DNA of 64,000 nt from Planctomycetota bacterium (GTDB lineage: Bacteria; Planctomycetota; PLA2). The notes beneath the pieces were generated by a model, which saw only the letters and a list, made by a program, of their open reading frames with translations, had not been told where the DNA came from and did no database searches. How positions within the stretch are numbered: position 1 is the stretch's first letter; each line of letters starts with the position of its first letter. Position numbers and translations under genes: made by a program. This document shows positions 17,619 to 28,572 of this stretch, piece after piece. The stretch lies in assembly GCA_021776735.1 (NCBI GenBank), contig JAJFFH010000027.1, forward strand, positions 248,001-312,000, given 5' to 3'.

Positions 17619-19637
17619 CTAACGGGGCGCGGGACCGTAGCAGTGGATGGATTTTCGGGTGACGGCGTAGAGAAGGCCCTCGACGGCGATCAGGGTGCCG
17701 AAAGGGGCATCCTCCTCCGCTTCTACGTTCGCGGACCGAATTGGCGCCAACGGTTTTAGCTCGGCCTGCTCGCCGGACAGGTCGAAGCGGAAGACGGCGT
17801 TCCTTGTAGGAATCAGGAGGACCCGCCCCGCGATCAAGGGGCGCCCGAAGAGATCGGGCGGAACCCGGATCGGGTCATTGAGCGCCCGATTTTCGGCCGG
17901 AAGGAGCCCGAAGCGCTGCGGCTCGCCGGGCGCAAACACTGCCTGATACGAGGCGACGGACTGGTTTTTCCCCCGGCGTCCAACAAAGTACGGACGTCCT
18001 TTCCGAATTCCGGCGACATACTCGTAGAGCGCGTGCCACTCGCGCGCGTAGCCATCCTGGTCCACGTGATAGCCCTGGGCGCTCAAATGCCCGCGCAGCC
18101 AGCAGAGCGTCGCTTCGGCGGCGTCGGGGGCCGTGATGAGCACGCTGTCGCCGAAAATGCGCGGCGGTTCGCGCTTCCATGCGGGGCGTTCTTGCACCGT
18201 CGTTTCGTTCTCGGCTTCGTTGATCAGGCGCAGACGTTCCTTCTCGCGGGGCCGGCTGTACCGCAGCAGCCACAAAACCTCGCCGTCCTCGGCGTCCAGC
18301 GCCGCCGCGACGCCGAGACCGGTCGAGACAATGACGACACCCGCGGCGACCGCCGGCGCGAGGCCGCTCTGCGGAGGCAGTTGCGGCGCGGCGTGCGTGC
18401 GGCCGTAGCCGAGGAAGCGGCGCCAGATTTCGTCGCCGGTGTGGGCGTCGAAACAAAAGAGAAAGGCCTCCTCTTTCGATGTCGGGTTGTCCTCGACCCA
18501 CTCGCGCACCGCGCCGTAGACATAGAGCCGATCCCCGCGGAGCGCCGGCGTGCCCCGGAGGAACGCGCGACCCTGCTTTGTGCCCGGCGCCGCTCTCCAG
18601 CGGGGCTGACCGGATTCCTTGTCGAAGGCGTAGAGCGCCGAGCTGCGGAACTTGTCGTCGTGAAGCGTCAGCAGGTTGGCGTAGAGAAGGCCGTGACCAA
18701 GCGTGGCTCCGCGCACACCCGGAAGCCGTGTCGCCAGACGGACTTGCCCCGCGTCCGATTCCTTGAGCCCTTTCGGCCACGTGTCCAGCACCTTGCCGCC
18801 CGCGCGATCGATCACCTGGATGAATTGACCGCAGTTGACGTAGAGCCGCTGGTCGTCACAGACCGGATAAAACGGCAGCGTCTCGCTCCAGTCGGGCTCC
18901 TGGGGCCGGTCGAGAAGCTCGGCAGGATGTTCTGTCAGCGGTGCCGACCAGAGCAGCGCGAGCTTGTCGGGAAGCGCCGAACCGTTCCGGGCGCGCGTTG
19001 CATCCCCGCCGATCGTGGGCCAACCCGCGGCGTGCCGAGTCGCCAGCGACTTCAGGTGGACACGGCGAGTCCGGTATGCCTCCCCCTTCACCCACGCGTC
19101 GCGCTCGGCCAGCGGCACATGGTCGAGCAGGCGCAGGAGATGGCCGAATGCCGCGTCGGGATCGCCATGCAAGAGCGCGTGATCGGCCAAGGCCAGGCAT
19201 CCGAACGGCGCGCTCGTCGCCAGCGGAAAACGGCGCAGCAAGCGGCGAATCTCAAGCAGGTCCGCCGCAAGAATGGCCCCGCGAAGGGCAGCGTCGCCCT
19301 GCCCGCCATAGAGCTGCCGCCACGCCTTCAAGACCTCCGCGCCAAACGGCGCCGCGCCCGCCAGGAGCTGAATCTGCGCCCAGCGCCCCGGCGAAACATA
19401 GATTTCACGCGGACGCAGGGCGACCACGCTCGACCGCGGCGTCGAGAGCAAGTCCTGCAGCCGCTCGGCCGCCAGCCGCGGCTGACCCGATTCCGCGGCC
19501 TTGCGCGCGGCCAGGACGAGTGCATTCGTCCGCTGGTCGTCGTCGGGCACATACGAAGAGTTGTGCCGCGGCCGATCGCCGGGCCCAGCCGAAACGGCAG
19601 CGCACAAGAGAACCGCGAACAAGCAGACAGCACGCAC
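17619..19637 (-). CDS. Secreted PQQ-type beta-propeller protein
   Basis: About 672 residues if translation begins at the GTG at 19637, which starts the hydrophobic signal VRAVCLFAVLLCAAVSAGPG; no ATG is available and the frame stays open upstream to 19763, so the start is uncertain. The N-terminal third is helical (AAESGQPRLAAERLQDLL). The rest has PQQ-like blades such as ALYAFDKESGQPRWRAAPG, LFCFDAHTGDEIWRRF and AALDAEDGEVLWLLRYS. It resembles the larger protein at 6246-10694 in architecture. It is divergent from the repeat-protein gene at 19853 and lies 57 bp downstream of moxR's start region, transcribed away from it on the same strand. Confidence 0.78.
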   Translation of the reverse strand: MRAVCLFAVLLCAAVSAGPGDRPRHNSSYVPDDDQRTNALVLAARKAAESGQPRLAAERLQDLLSTPRSSVVALRPREIYVSPGRWAQIQLLAGAAPFGAEVLKAWRQLYGGQGDAALRGAILAADLLEIRRLLRRFPLATSAPFGCLALADHALLHGDPDAAFGHLLRLLDHVPLAERDAWVKGEAYRTRRVHLKSLATRHAAGWPTIGGDATRARNGSALPDKLALLWSAPLTEHPAELLDRPQEPDWSETLPFYPVCDDQRLYVNCGQFIQVIDRAGGKVLDTWPKGLKESDAGQVRLATRLPGVRGATLGHGLLYANLLTLHDDKFRSSALYAFDKESGQPRWRAAPGTKQGRAFLRGTPALRGDRLYVYGAVREWVEDNPTSKEEAFLFCFDAHTGDEIWRRFLGYGRTHAAPQLPPQSGLAPAVAAGVVIVSTGLGVAAALDAEDGEVLWLLRYSRPREKERLRLINEAENETTVQERPAWKREPPRIFGDSVLITAPDAAEATLCWLRGHLSAQGYHVDQDGYAREWHALYEYVAGIRKGRPYFVGRRGKNQSVASYQAVFAPGEPQRFGLLPAENRALNDPIRVPPDLFGRPLIAGRVLLIPTRNAVFRFDLSGEQAELKPLAPIRSANVEAEEDAPFGTLIAVEGLLYAVTRKSIHCYGPAPR

Positions 19638-19840
19638 AAAGCCAAGGATAAGCCGCCCGGCGGACTTCGTTCCGGAAGTTTTTTGGCGGGCGTGGCTTGG
19701 GGAACACACAATCCAGGTCGATTCGCTGGCGGCCGCCCCCCATGCGTGCGGCTCTGATTCCACCGCGCGCTGTCGATCAGGATCCGGCGCATGGCGTCGG
19801 TCGAGCCCAAGCCTCTTGGCCCTCGCGAACGGAAGTTTCC

Positions 19841-19846
19841 TACACT
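19841..19846 (+). promoter_or_regulatory. Possible -10 element for the gene at 19853
   Basis: TACACT lies 6 bases before the ATG at 19853; TTGGCC 19 bp upstream could be a weak -35. The spacing implies a leaderless transcript. Confidence 0.35.
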
Positions 19847-19852
19847 ATCCGC

Positions 19853-21049
19853 ATGGCCCGATGGCTCTTGCTTGCGTCGCTTGCGGCGGCGGTCCGCGCG
19901 GAGGAACCGCTGCGGGCGCGGGTCAACGTGGCGATCGACCGCGGCGTCGCCTGGCTGAGGGCGCACCAGGACGAGAAAGGCCGCTTCGGCCGGATTGGCG
20001 GCGTTCCCTACGGCAAGAAGAGCGGCAAGGCCTACGACTACCCGGCGGGCCCCACCGCGCTGTCGCTGCTTACGCTGCTGAAGTGCGGCGTTCCACCGGA
20101 TGATCCGGGCATCCGCAAGGGCTTCGACTACCTCAAGTCCAGCCACCGGATCCCGACCAGCACGTACGAGGTTTGCACGCTGATCCTCGCGATCGAGGCG
20201 CGCGCGAACCCACACAAGCGCGAGCGGCAGCGCGAGATCGACCTGCGCCGGTCGAAGGCCAAGAGCAAGCGGGTCAAGCTCTCCAGGAGCGACAAGAAGT
20301 GGATGAAGGCGCTGGTGAAAGAGCTCCTGCGCAAATGGAACGCGGGCGGCTGGCGCTACGGCGGTCCGTCGAACCCGTTCGGCATCGACCGCGACATGAG
20401 CCACACGCAGTTCGCAATGATGTCGCTGTTCGTCGCGTGGCGCGCCGGCCTGAAGATCCCGAAGGCGGCTGTGCGCGACACGATCGCGTGGGTGTTGACC
20501 CAGCAGGAGCAGACCGGCCCCAAGCACGCACGCTTCCAGCCGCCCAGCAAGGGCAAGACCGCGGCCGCCGTATTCGACGAGGCGCGCGGCTGGGCGTACG
20601 TGCGAAAGAGCACGCACCGGGGTGATGGCAATGTCAGCGGATCCATGACGAGCGGCGGCATCGTCATCCTGCTCGTCGGCCGCGCGATGCTGGCCGACCT
20701 CGACCCAAGAACGCTCAAGCGGCAGGATCCGTCGATCGAGAAATCGATCCGCGACGGACTCGCCTGGCTCGACCTGAACTGGACCGTTGAGGAGAACCCC
20801 GGCAACCGGCACTACTACCACACGTTCTATCTCTACGGCCTGGAGCGGGTGGGTGATCTCCGCCAGGTCCACCTGATCGGCGGCCACGACTGGTACGCCG
20901 AGGGCGCGGCCTGGCTGGTGGACGACCAGAAGGACAACGGCTGCTGGGAGCACCACACGACACACCCACCGAAGCATGTCCTCGACACCTGCTTCGCCCT
21001 GCTCTTCCTCGACAGGGCAACGCTGTCGGTCGTCACGCAGCGGCGCTAG
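19853..21049 (+). CDS. Secreted prenyltransferase/squalene-oxidase-repeat protein
   Basis: 398 residues from ATG at 19853, which begins the signal peptide MARWLLLASLAAAVRA. The body has toroid repeats: AIDRGVAWLRAHQDEKGRFG, GLAWLDLNWTVEENPG and AAWLVDDQKDNGCWEHH. Between repeats is a basic stretch (HKRERQREIDLRRSKAKSK). It is related to the protein at 4913-6103. No cyclase DxDD motif is seen, so a scaffolding or binding role in the envelope is as likely as enzymatic activity. Confidence 0.8.
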   Translation: MARWLLLASLAAAVRAEEPLRARVNVAIDRGVAWLRAHQDEKGRFGRIGGVPYGKKSGKAYDYPAGPTALSLLTLLKCGVPPDDPGIRKGFDYLKSSHRIPTSTYEVCTLILAIEARANPHKRERQREIDLRRSKAKSKRVKLSRSDKKWMKALVKELLRKWNAGGWRYGGPSNPFGIDRDMSHTQFAMMSLFVAWRAGLKIPKAAVRDTIAWVLTQQEQTGPKHARFQPPSKGKTAAAVFDEARGWAYVRKSTHRGDGNVSGSMTSGGIVILLVGRAMLADLDPRTLKRQDPSIEKSIRDGLAWLDLNWTVEENPGNRHYYHTFYLYGLERVGDLRQVHLIGGHDWYAEGAAWLVDDQKDNGCWEHHTTHPPKHVLDTCFALLFLDRATLSVVTQRR

Positions 21050-21125
21050 CCCGTTGCCGCTTCGGGGGATGGCGCGACGGCTCCCGACCATCGTGCGTGC
21101 AGCCGCAGCCAGAGATGATTCATTC

Positions 21126-21152
21126 ACAGCCTCTGAGGGGAACAGGGGCTGT
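21126..21152. terminator. Hairpin between convergent genes
   Basis: Arms 21126-21135 and 21143-21152 pair over 10 bp with one G-U wobble and a 7-base loop. It sits between the ends of the convergent genes at 21049 and 21254. No T tract follows on either strand, so termination is only possible. Confidence 0.4.
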
Positions 21153-21219
21153 CATTCGGACCCGCCGTGCGTAGCCGACGGGACCGCCCGCCCCGGCGCC
21201 CAGGGCGACTCTCGCGCAT

Positions 21220-21237
21220 ACATCGCCGTCCGTACGC
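21220..21237 (-). repeat. Dispersed 18-bp motif, copy in convergent gap
   Basis: Full consensus (GCGTACGGACGGCGATGT on the minus strand), 17 bp beyond the stop codon of the FtsB-like gene and in the 204-bp gap between convergent genes. Confidence 0.9.
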
Positions 21238-21253
21238 TTCCGTCGTTTTCGTT

Positions 21254-23568
<2,315 letters not shown>

Positions 23569-23575
23569 CCCCAGC

Positions 23576-24352
23576 ATGAAAAAGATCGCGGTCCTTCCCA
23601 CGCTGATTACCGTCGCGAACGGGTATTGCGGGGTCCTGGCGATTTTCAAGACCGCCGACGGGCACTGTTACGACGCGGCATTCCTGATCCTTTTGGCGAT
23701 GCTCTTCGACGTGCTCGACGGTAAGGTCGCCCGGCTCACCGGGATGTCGAGCCGCTTCGGCGCGCAACTCGACTCGCTGTGCGACGCGATCAGCTTCGGG
23801 GTCGCGCCCGCGTTCCTGGTCAAGACCGTGATTGACCACGGCGCCCTGGCGCAGGGGTTTTACAGCCCGAAAATGCTGACGCTGTTCACGATCGCATACT
23901 CCATCGGCGCGCTGGTTCGACTGGCCCGCTACAACGTCGAACACGCCGCCAGCGAGGGGAGCGACAGCGACGGCAAGGGTGTCGCGGTCTTTTCGGGCAT
24001 TCCCACGCCGGGTGCTGCCGGGGTCCTCGCCGGGGCCGTTTATCTGGGTCTCGATCCCAACGGCGCGGCTTGGTACCCGTCGGTGCTGCCCGCCTTGCCG
24101 ATCGTCGCCTTCGCGCTCGGCGCGCTGATGGTCAGCGAGGTGCCCTACGTCCATTTCGGGAGCAAGATCCTGCAGGGGCGGGGCGGGTTTCCCTACGTGT
24201 TCGGGATCTTGTTGTTCTTCGCCCTGTTGACGAAGTACCCGCAGGAAGTGCTCGCCCTCGGATTCGCCGTCTACGCCTTGTCCGGTCCGGTGCTCATGCC
24301 GTTTCAGCGCAAGCGCGCCAAGGAAGAGGTCACCATTCCGGACGGCCTGTAG
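23576..24352 (+). CDS. pssA: CDP-diacylglycerol-serine O-phosphatidyltransferase
   Basis: 258 residues with several membrane helices. The CDP-alcohol phosphatidyltransferase motif D-G-x2-A-R-x8-G-x3-D-x3-D is complete (D48, G49, A52, R53, G62, D66, D70). It condenses CDP-diacylglycerol with serine to give phosphatidylserine, the substrate of the psd product encoded immediately upstream. The start ATG at 23576 follows the psd stop by 7 bp. Confidence 0.96.
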   Translation: MKKIAVLPTLITVANGYCGVLAIFKTADGHCYDAAFLILLAMLFDVLDGKVARLTGMSSRFGAQLDSLCDAISFGVAPAFLVKTVIDHGALAQGFYSPKMLTLFTIAYSIGALVRLARYNVEHAASEGSDSDGKGVAVFSGIPTPGAAGVLAGAVYLGLDPNGAAWYPSVLPALPIVAFALGALMVSEVPYVHFGSKILQGRGGFPYVFGILLFFALLTKYPQEVLALGFAVYALSGPVLMPFQRKRAKEEVTIPDGL

Positions 24353-24367
24353 CCGTCCGCCCGCGCC

Positions 24368-24835
24368 ATGGAGCGTGTCGCTTTTGGTCTTGGCAGCAAC
24401 CTCGGCGATCGGGCGCGGTTTCTCCGCGATGGCGTGGCCGGTCTCTCCGGAGTGCTCGAAGACATCGCCGTCTCGGGCTTTTGGGATACGGCACCCATCG
24501 GCCCCCCGCAGCCGCGCTATCTGAACGCCGCCGTGACCGGGCGGACCGAGCTGGAGCCGGAGGAGCTGCTGGCGATCGCACAAAAGATCGAACAGCGTGC
24601 CCGCCGAGTACGAACGCAGCGCTGGGGGCCGCGCACGCTCGATGTCGATCTGCTGCTCGTGGGCGACCGGACCATCGCCACGCCGGCCCTGACCGTGCCG
24701 CACCCGCGGCTCGCCGAGCGCGCGTTCGTGCTGCGCCCGCTGGCCGAAGTCGCCGGGGACTGGGTCGTGCCCGGAGCCGGTGTCCCCGATGTCACGGTGG
24801 AGGAGTTGCTTGCGCGTCTGCCGCTCGGTTGCTGA
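24368..24835 (+). CDS. folK: 6-hydroxymethyl-7,8-dihydropterin pyrophosphokinase
   Basis: 155 residues, typical length. Family motifs: FGLGSNLGDR at the N-terminus, PQPRYLNAAV, RWGPRTLDVDLLLVGD (the HPPK signature with metal-binding aspartates) and VPHPRLAERAFVLRPLAEV. It transfers pyrophosphate from ATP to 6-hydroxymethyl-dihydropterin in folate synthesis. Its last 26 bp overlap the start of panC, so folate and pantothenate genes are coupled. Confidence 0.96.
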   Translation: MERVAFGLGSNLGDRARFLRDGVAGLSGVLEDIAVSGFWDTAPIGPPQPRYLNAAVTGRTELEPEELLAIAQKIEQRARRVRTQRWGPRTLDVDLLLVGDRTIATPALTVPHPRLAERAFVLRPLAEVAGDWVVPGAGVPDVTVEELLARLPLGC

Positions 24836-25655
24836 GGCGCGACTCGCGTTGCGCGACGTGCCGCGTCCGGTCGGTTTCGTGCCGACGATGGGGGCGCTGC
24901 ACGAAGGGCACGCGACTTTGTTCCGGCGATGCACCGCGGAATGCGCGACGGCGGTCGCCAGCATCTTCGTGAACCCGCTGCAGTTCGACGACGCGGCCGA
25001 TCTCGACCAGTACCCGCGGACGTGGGAGCACGACCTCGCCCTGCTTGAGTCGCTCGGCGTCGCGATCGTGTTCGCGCCCGGGCCGGACGAGATGTACCCC
25101 GACGGCTTCTCCACCACCATCGACGTCGGGCCGCTCGCCACGCTCTACGAGGGGTCGTGCCGCCCGGGGCACTTCGCCGGTGTGGCGACCGTGGTGCTCA
25201 AGCTGCTGCTCGCCATCGCCCCGGACCGGGCCTATTTCGGCCAAAAAGACGCCCAGCAGGTCGCCGTGATCGCCAAGCTGATCCATGATCTCGATCTGGG
25301 CGTCACGCTCGTGCCGGTGCCGACGGTGCGCGACCCGGACGGCCTGGCGCTGTCGAGCCGCAATGCCCGGCTTGGCGCCGACGAGCGCAAGCAGTCGCTG
25401 GGCCTGTCGCAGGGCCTGTTCGCGGGCCGCGACGCCTGGGCAGCCGGCGAGCGCGACTCCGAGCGGATCATTGCGGCGGCGCGCGATCCCGGGCTGGACT
25501 ACGAGTACCTCGCCGTCGTGGATTCGCAGGACTTCGGTCCGCCCCAAAAAAGTCGCGCCGCACTCCTCGTCGCGGCGGTGCTCTTCGAAGAAACCCGCCT
25601 GATTGACAACGTTCCTCTGAACATTCCTCTGAGTGTCTCCCCGGAAGAGTCTTGA
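24810..25655 (+). CDS. panC: Pantothenate synthetase
   Basis: 281 residues from a TTG at 24810, selected because GGAGGAG lies 4-6 bases upstream inside folK and the N-terminus then matches the family length; an upstream ATG at 24780 has no site. Motifs: [17 protein letters not shown] (HxGH of the nucleotidyltransferase fold), [42 protein letters not shown] (KMSKS equivalent region). It ligates pantoate and beta-alanine with ATP; beta-alanine is supplied by panD just downstream. Confidence 0.95.
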   Translation: MRVCRSVAEARLALRDVPRPVGFVPTMGALHEGHATLFRRCTAECATAVASIFVNPLQFDDAADLDQYPRTWEHDLALLESLGVAIVFAPGPDEMYPDGFSTTIDVGPLATLYEGSCRPGHFAGVATVVLKLLLAIAPDRAYFGQKDAQQVAVIAKLIHDLDLGVTLVPVPTVRDPDGLALSSRNARLGADERKQSLGLSQGLFAGRDAWAAGERDSERIIAAARDPGLDYEYLAVVDSQDFGPPQKSRAALLVAAVLFEETRLIDNVPLNIPLSVSPEES

Positions 25656-25659
25656 AACA

Positions 25660-25675
25660 GCGTACGGACGGCGAT
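25660..25675 (+). repeat. Dispersed motif between panC and panD
   Basis: GCGTACGGACGGCGAT begins 5 bases after the panC stop codon, in the 65-bp gap before panD. The 3' GT of the consensus is replaced by TC. Confidence 0.9.
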
Positions 25676-25707
25676 TCTTGTTTCGAAAAAACGTTTGCGC
25701 GGCGCAA

Positions 25708-25713
25708 TACAAT
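25708..25713 (+). promoter_or_regulatory. Possible -10 element for panD
   Basis: TACAAT lies 7 bases before the panD ATG at 25721, so a transcript from it would be leaderless or nearly so. A -35 hexamer at standard spacing is not evident. Confidence 0.4.
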
Positions 25714-25720
25714 GGGGGCA

Positions 25721-26080
25721 ATGATTCGTACGCTGATGTATGCCAAGCTGCATGGCGGTCGTGTCACGGACCACGACCTTTCGTACGAGGGCAGCATCAC
25801 CCTCGACCGCGACCTGATGGACGCCGTGGGCATCCTGGCGCACGAGCGGGTGCAGATCGTGAACAAGGCCAATGGCGCCCGCTTCGAAACGTATGTCATC
25901 GAGGCGCCGCGGGGTAGCGGGCACATCTGTGTGAACGGGGCGGCCGCCCGACTCGTGGCCCGCGGTGACGAGGTGCTGATTATTGCGTACGGGCAGTTTT
26001 CGCCCTCCGAAGTCGAGGCCCACCGGCCGAAAGTTGCGTTCCTGAGCCCGGAGAACCGTGTCGTCGAAGTCGCGGGTTGA
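25721..26080 (+). CDS. panD: Aspartate 1-decarboxylase proenzyme
   Basis: 119 residues from ATG at 25721. The self-processing site is Gly24-Ser25 in [11 protein letters not shown], at exactly the canonical position, giving a pyruvoyl serine. Other family features: [21 protein letters not shown]-like [33 protein letters not shown]. It makes beta-alanine for the pantothenate synthetase encoded upstream. The ispE start lies within its last 23 bp. Confidence 0.97.
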   Translation: MIRTLMYAKLHGGRVTDHDLSYEGSITLDRDLMDAVGILAHERVQIVNKANGARFETYVIEAPRGSGHICVNGAAARLVARGDEVLIIAYGQFSPSEVEAHRPKVAFLSPENRVVEVAG

Positions 26081-26876
26081 GCTGCTCGCGCCGGCGAAAC
26101 TGAACCTGTTTCTCGAGATCCTCGGCCGCCGTCCAGACGGGTATCACGAGCTCGACTCTGTGTTTGCGGCCATCGATCTTTGCGACACCGTCGTTGTCGA
26201 ACCGGCCAGCAGGATCTCGCTGACCGTCGAGGGAAACGCCCCGGAGGATGCGACCAATCTGGCTTGGCGCGCGGCTGCCGCCCTTGGTTTGGGGGCGAAA
26301 ATCCGGCTGATCAAGCGGATTCCGGCCGGCGCGGGACTCGGCGGCGGGTCCAGCGACGCCGCCGCGGTCCTGCTGGCTCTGACCCGGATTCACGGTCTGG
26401 ACAGGGATCTCGCGCCCGTGGCGGCCGGCCTCGGCGCCGACGTGCCCTTTTTCCTGACCGGCAAAACGGCCCGGTGCCGGGGAATCGGCGATCTCGTGAC
26501 TCCGGTGCCGGCCCGACCCGGGCGGGTGTTTGCCGTTGCTTGCCCGCGGCTTTCGTTGGAGACCCGCCGGGTCTACAGGGCCCATAAACTGGGGTTGACC
26601 GGGGATTTGAAAGCCGCTACCGTCTTTTTGCGGAACTACCTAGACGAGAACGATCCGGCCGGACCGGGCTACTTCAACCGCCTCGAAACGGCTGCGCTCC
26701 TCGTTGAGCCTTGCCTTGAGGCCGTGCGGAAGGCAGCCGGGGCGCGTTTTGGCGTGCCCTTCACGATGTCCGGCTCTGGATCGGCATTCTTCGCCGAGGT
26801 GGATCCGGGTCCGGCGCCCCCTGCGTTCGAGGTCGAGGGGGTTCGGATCGACGTTTTCAGGGTACGGACGAAGTAA
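26058..26876 (+). CDS. ispE: 4-diphosphocytidyl-2-C-methyl-D-erythritol kinase
   Basis: 272 residues from a GTG at 26058 with GGAG 6-7 bases upstream inside panD. GHMP-kinase features: [20 protein letters not shown], the ATP loop [15 protein letters not shown] and the C-terminal [11 protein letters not shown]. It phosphorylates CDP-methylerythritol in the MEP isoprenoid pathway. It is followed 6 bp later by spoVG, the same order seen near ispE in Bacillus. Confidence 0.97.
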   Translation: MSSKSRVELLAPAKLNLFLEILGRRPDGYHELDSVFAAIDLCDTVVVEPASRISLTVEGNAPEDATNLAWRAAAALGLGAKIRLIKRIPAGAGLGGGSSDAAAVLLALTRIHGLDRDLAPVAAGLGADVPFFLTGKTARCRGIGDLVTPVPARPGRVFAVACPRLSLETRRVYRAHKLGLTGDLKAATVFLRNYLDENDPAGPGYFNRLETAALLVEPCLEAVRKAAGARFGVPFTMSGSGSAFFAEVDPGPAPPAFEVEGVRIDVFRVRTK

Positions 26877-26882
26877 CACGGC

Positions 26883-27341
26883 GTGGACATCACCGAAGTA
26901 CGCATCAAGCTGCTGCCCAAGCGGGAATCCTACGAGGACCGCTTGCGGGCGTTTTGCACCGTGACGCTCGAGGACTGCTTCGTCGTCCGGGACCTGAAGA
27001 TCATTGAGGGCCAGCAGGGCTACTTCGTCGCCATGCCGAGCCGCAAGCTGACGACGCGCTGCACGCGCTGCGGCGCCAAGAACCATCTCCGATCGCGCTA
27101 TTGCAACGAGTGCGGTTCGCACATGAAACCGCGGCCCGTGACCGACGACAACCGGCTGCGTTTTCACGCCGACATTGCGCATCCGATCAACGCGGACACG
27201 AGAAGCCGGTTGGAGCGACATGTCCTCGAGGCGTACCGGAGCGAACTCGAGCGCTCCACGCAGCCGGGCTATACGCCGCAGTCGTTCCCGGGACTGGACT
27301 ACGACGATGACGAGCCGGCCTCGGATGCGGCTTACACGTAA
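26883..27341 (+). CDS. spoVG: SpoVG-family protein with inserted zinc ribbon
   Basis: 152 residues, GTG start. The N-terminal 55 residues match SpoVG (MDITEVRIKLLP, RAFCTVTLEDCFVVRDLKII, GYFVAMPSRK), as does DIAHPINADTRSRLERHVLEAY further on. Between these halves, at about residues 59-80, lies a CxxC-(13)-CxxC zinc ribbon (CTRCGAKNHLRSRYCNECG) where classic SpoVG has only a short loop. SpoVG proteins bind DNA or RNA and regulate cell-envelope and division genes in Gram-positives; a zinc ribbon would strengthen nucleic-acid binding. An acidic C-terminal tail overlaps the next start by 17 bp. Confidence 0.9.
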   Translation: MDITEVRIKLLPKRESYEDRLRAFCTVTLEDCFVVRDLKIIEGQQGYFVAMPSRKLTTRCTRCGAKNHLRSRYCNECGSHMKPRPVTDDNRLRFHADIAHPINADTRSRLERHVLEAYRSELERSTQPGYTPQSFPGLDYDDDEPASDAAYT

Positions 27342-28572
27342 CGTCATCCAGACGCTGGTTCAGCCCGGCGACCGGATCGATCGGCGCGTCGATCGCGTCG
27401 AGCTGCGCCTCGACCTGTACCCCGACCTCGACGCCGCGGCGTTCATCAAGCGCTGCAGGAAACCCGTCGTCGCCTGCGTGCGTCGTGTGCGCGATGGCGG
27501 GTCGTTTTCGGGTGCCGAATCCGAGCGCGTTGCGTTGCTCGAGCGCGCGGCAGGCGCGGCGTATCTGGATCTGGAGGTGGACGCGGACTTCGAGCCGGAC
27601 GACGACTTTCAGCGGTTGGTGAGTTTTCACGACTGCGCCGCGATGCCGCACGACCTGGACGGGATCTTTGAGCGCTGTCTCGGTCGCGGCGCGGACGTGG
27701 TCAAGATCGTCGCGACGCCGCGCGATTCCACCGAGGCTTTTCGCCTGCTCGACCTGCCGGTGCCGGGCCTGGGACTTGGCGACGCCGGAGCGTTCACCCG
27801 TTTCCTGGCCCCGCTGACGTATTGCGCCCGCGAGCCCATCGCGCCCGGAATACCGACGCCCGAGGAGCTGTTCGACGAGGTCGGCCTGCGCCGGCTCGGC
27901 GACAAGCCCGCGCTGTACGGCGTGGCAGGTCGCCCGATCGCCCACTCGCAAAGCCCCAAGCTCCACAACGCCGCGTTCGCCGCGGCGGGTCGGGATGCCG
28001 CGTACCTGCGCTTTGACACCGACGACCTGCCGTCGTTTTGGCGCGCCTTTTTGGCCCACAACGGCCACGGGCTGTCCATCACCTCGCCGCTCAAGGAACA
28101 GGCAGCCGCACTGGCCACGGCGCCGGACGACGTGGTCAAGGCTTGTGGCGCGGCCAACACGCTGCTTGCGGACGGGCGCGCCTTCAACACCGACTACCAC
28201 GCGTTTCTCGAACTGGTGCCGCCCGCGAAGGGTGAGTCGCAAGCGTTGGTCATGGGGGCCGGGGGGGCTGCGCGCGCGGCAATCCTGGCGCTCAAGGAGT
28301 TGGGTTACGCGGTGTCGATCTGGAACCGGACGCCGGCACGGGTTGCGGCCCTGCGACGCACCCCCGCGTTGCAAGACATCGCCGTCCGTACGCTCTTGCA
28401 GCCGGGTTCTCCCGATCCCGCCGCCGTGGTGATCAACACGACGCCGCGCGAGCCGCCCGCGGCGCGGTTCGTCCTGGATTTGCGCTATGGGCCCGGCCAC
28501 GACGCGGGGCTTGCGTTCCTGGATGCGCAGGCGCGTCGGCAGATCGAGCTGTTTGCCGTCGATGTCGAGTGA
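27325..28572 (+). CDS. Bifunctional 3-dehydroquinate dehydratase / shikimate dehydrogenase
   Basis: 415 residues from ATG at 27325, overlapping spoVG by 17 bp. Residues 1 to about 190 are a type I dehydroquinase: VDRVELRLDLYP, catalytic His in SFHD, Schiff-base Lys in GADVVKIVATP and the PIAPGIPTPEEL end. Residues from about 195 are an AroE domain: YGVAGRPIAHSQSPKLHNAAF, catalytic Lys in SPLKEQ, Asp in FNTDYHAF and the NADP loop GAGGAARAA. The two reactions are successive steps of the shikimate pathway, as in plant DHQ-SDH fusions. The dispersed motif interrupts the AroE domain as DIAVRTL. Shikimate kinase follows. Confidence 0.95.
   Translation: MRLTRNVIQTLVQPGDRIDRRVDRVELRLDLYPDLDAAAFIKRCRKPVVACVRRVRDGGSFSGAESERVALLERAAGAAYLDLEVDADFEPDDDFQRLVSFHDCAAMPHDLDGIFERCLGRGADVVKIVATPRDSTEAFRLLDLPVPGLGLGDAGAFTRFLAPLTYCAREPIAPGIPTPEELFDEVGLRRLGDKPALYGVAGRPIAHSQSPKLHNAAFAAAGRDAAYLRFDTDDLPSFWRAFLAHNGHGLSITSPLKEQAAALATAPDDVVKACGAANTLLADGRAFNTDYHAFLELVPPAKGESQALVMGAGGAARAAILALKELGYAVSIWNRTPARVAALRRTPALQDIAVRTLLQPGSPDPAAVVINTTPREPPAARFVLDLRYGPGHDAGLAFLDAQARRQIELFAVDVE
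28376..28393 (-). repeat. Dispersed 18-bp motif inside the aroE domain
   Basis: Full consensus on the minus strand, read in the gene as part of QDIAVRTLLQ. It falls in a surface-type loop region between conserved blocks of the shikimate dehydrogenase domain. Confidence 0.9.
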
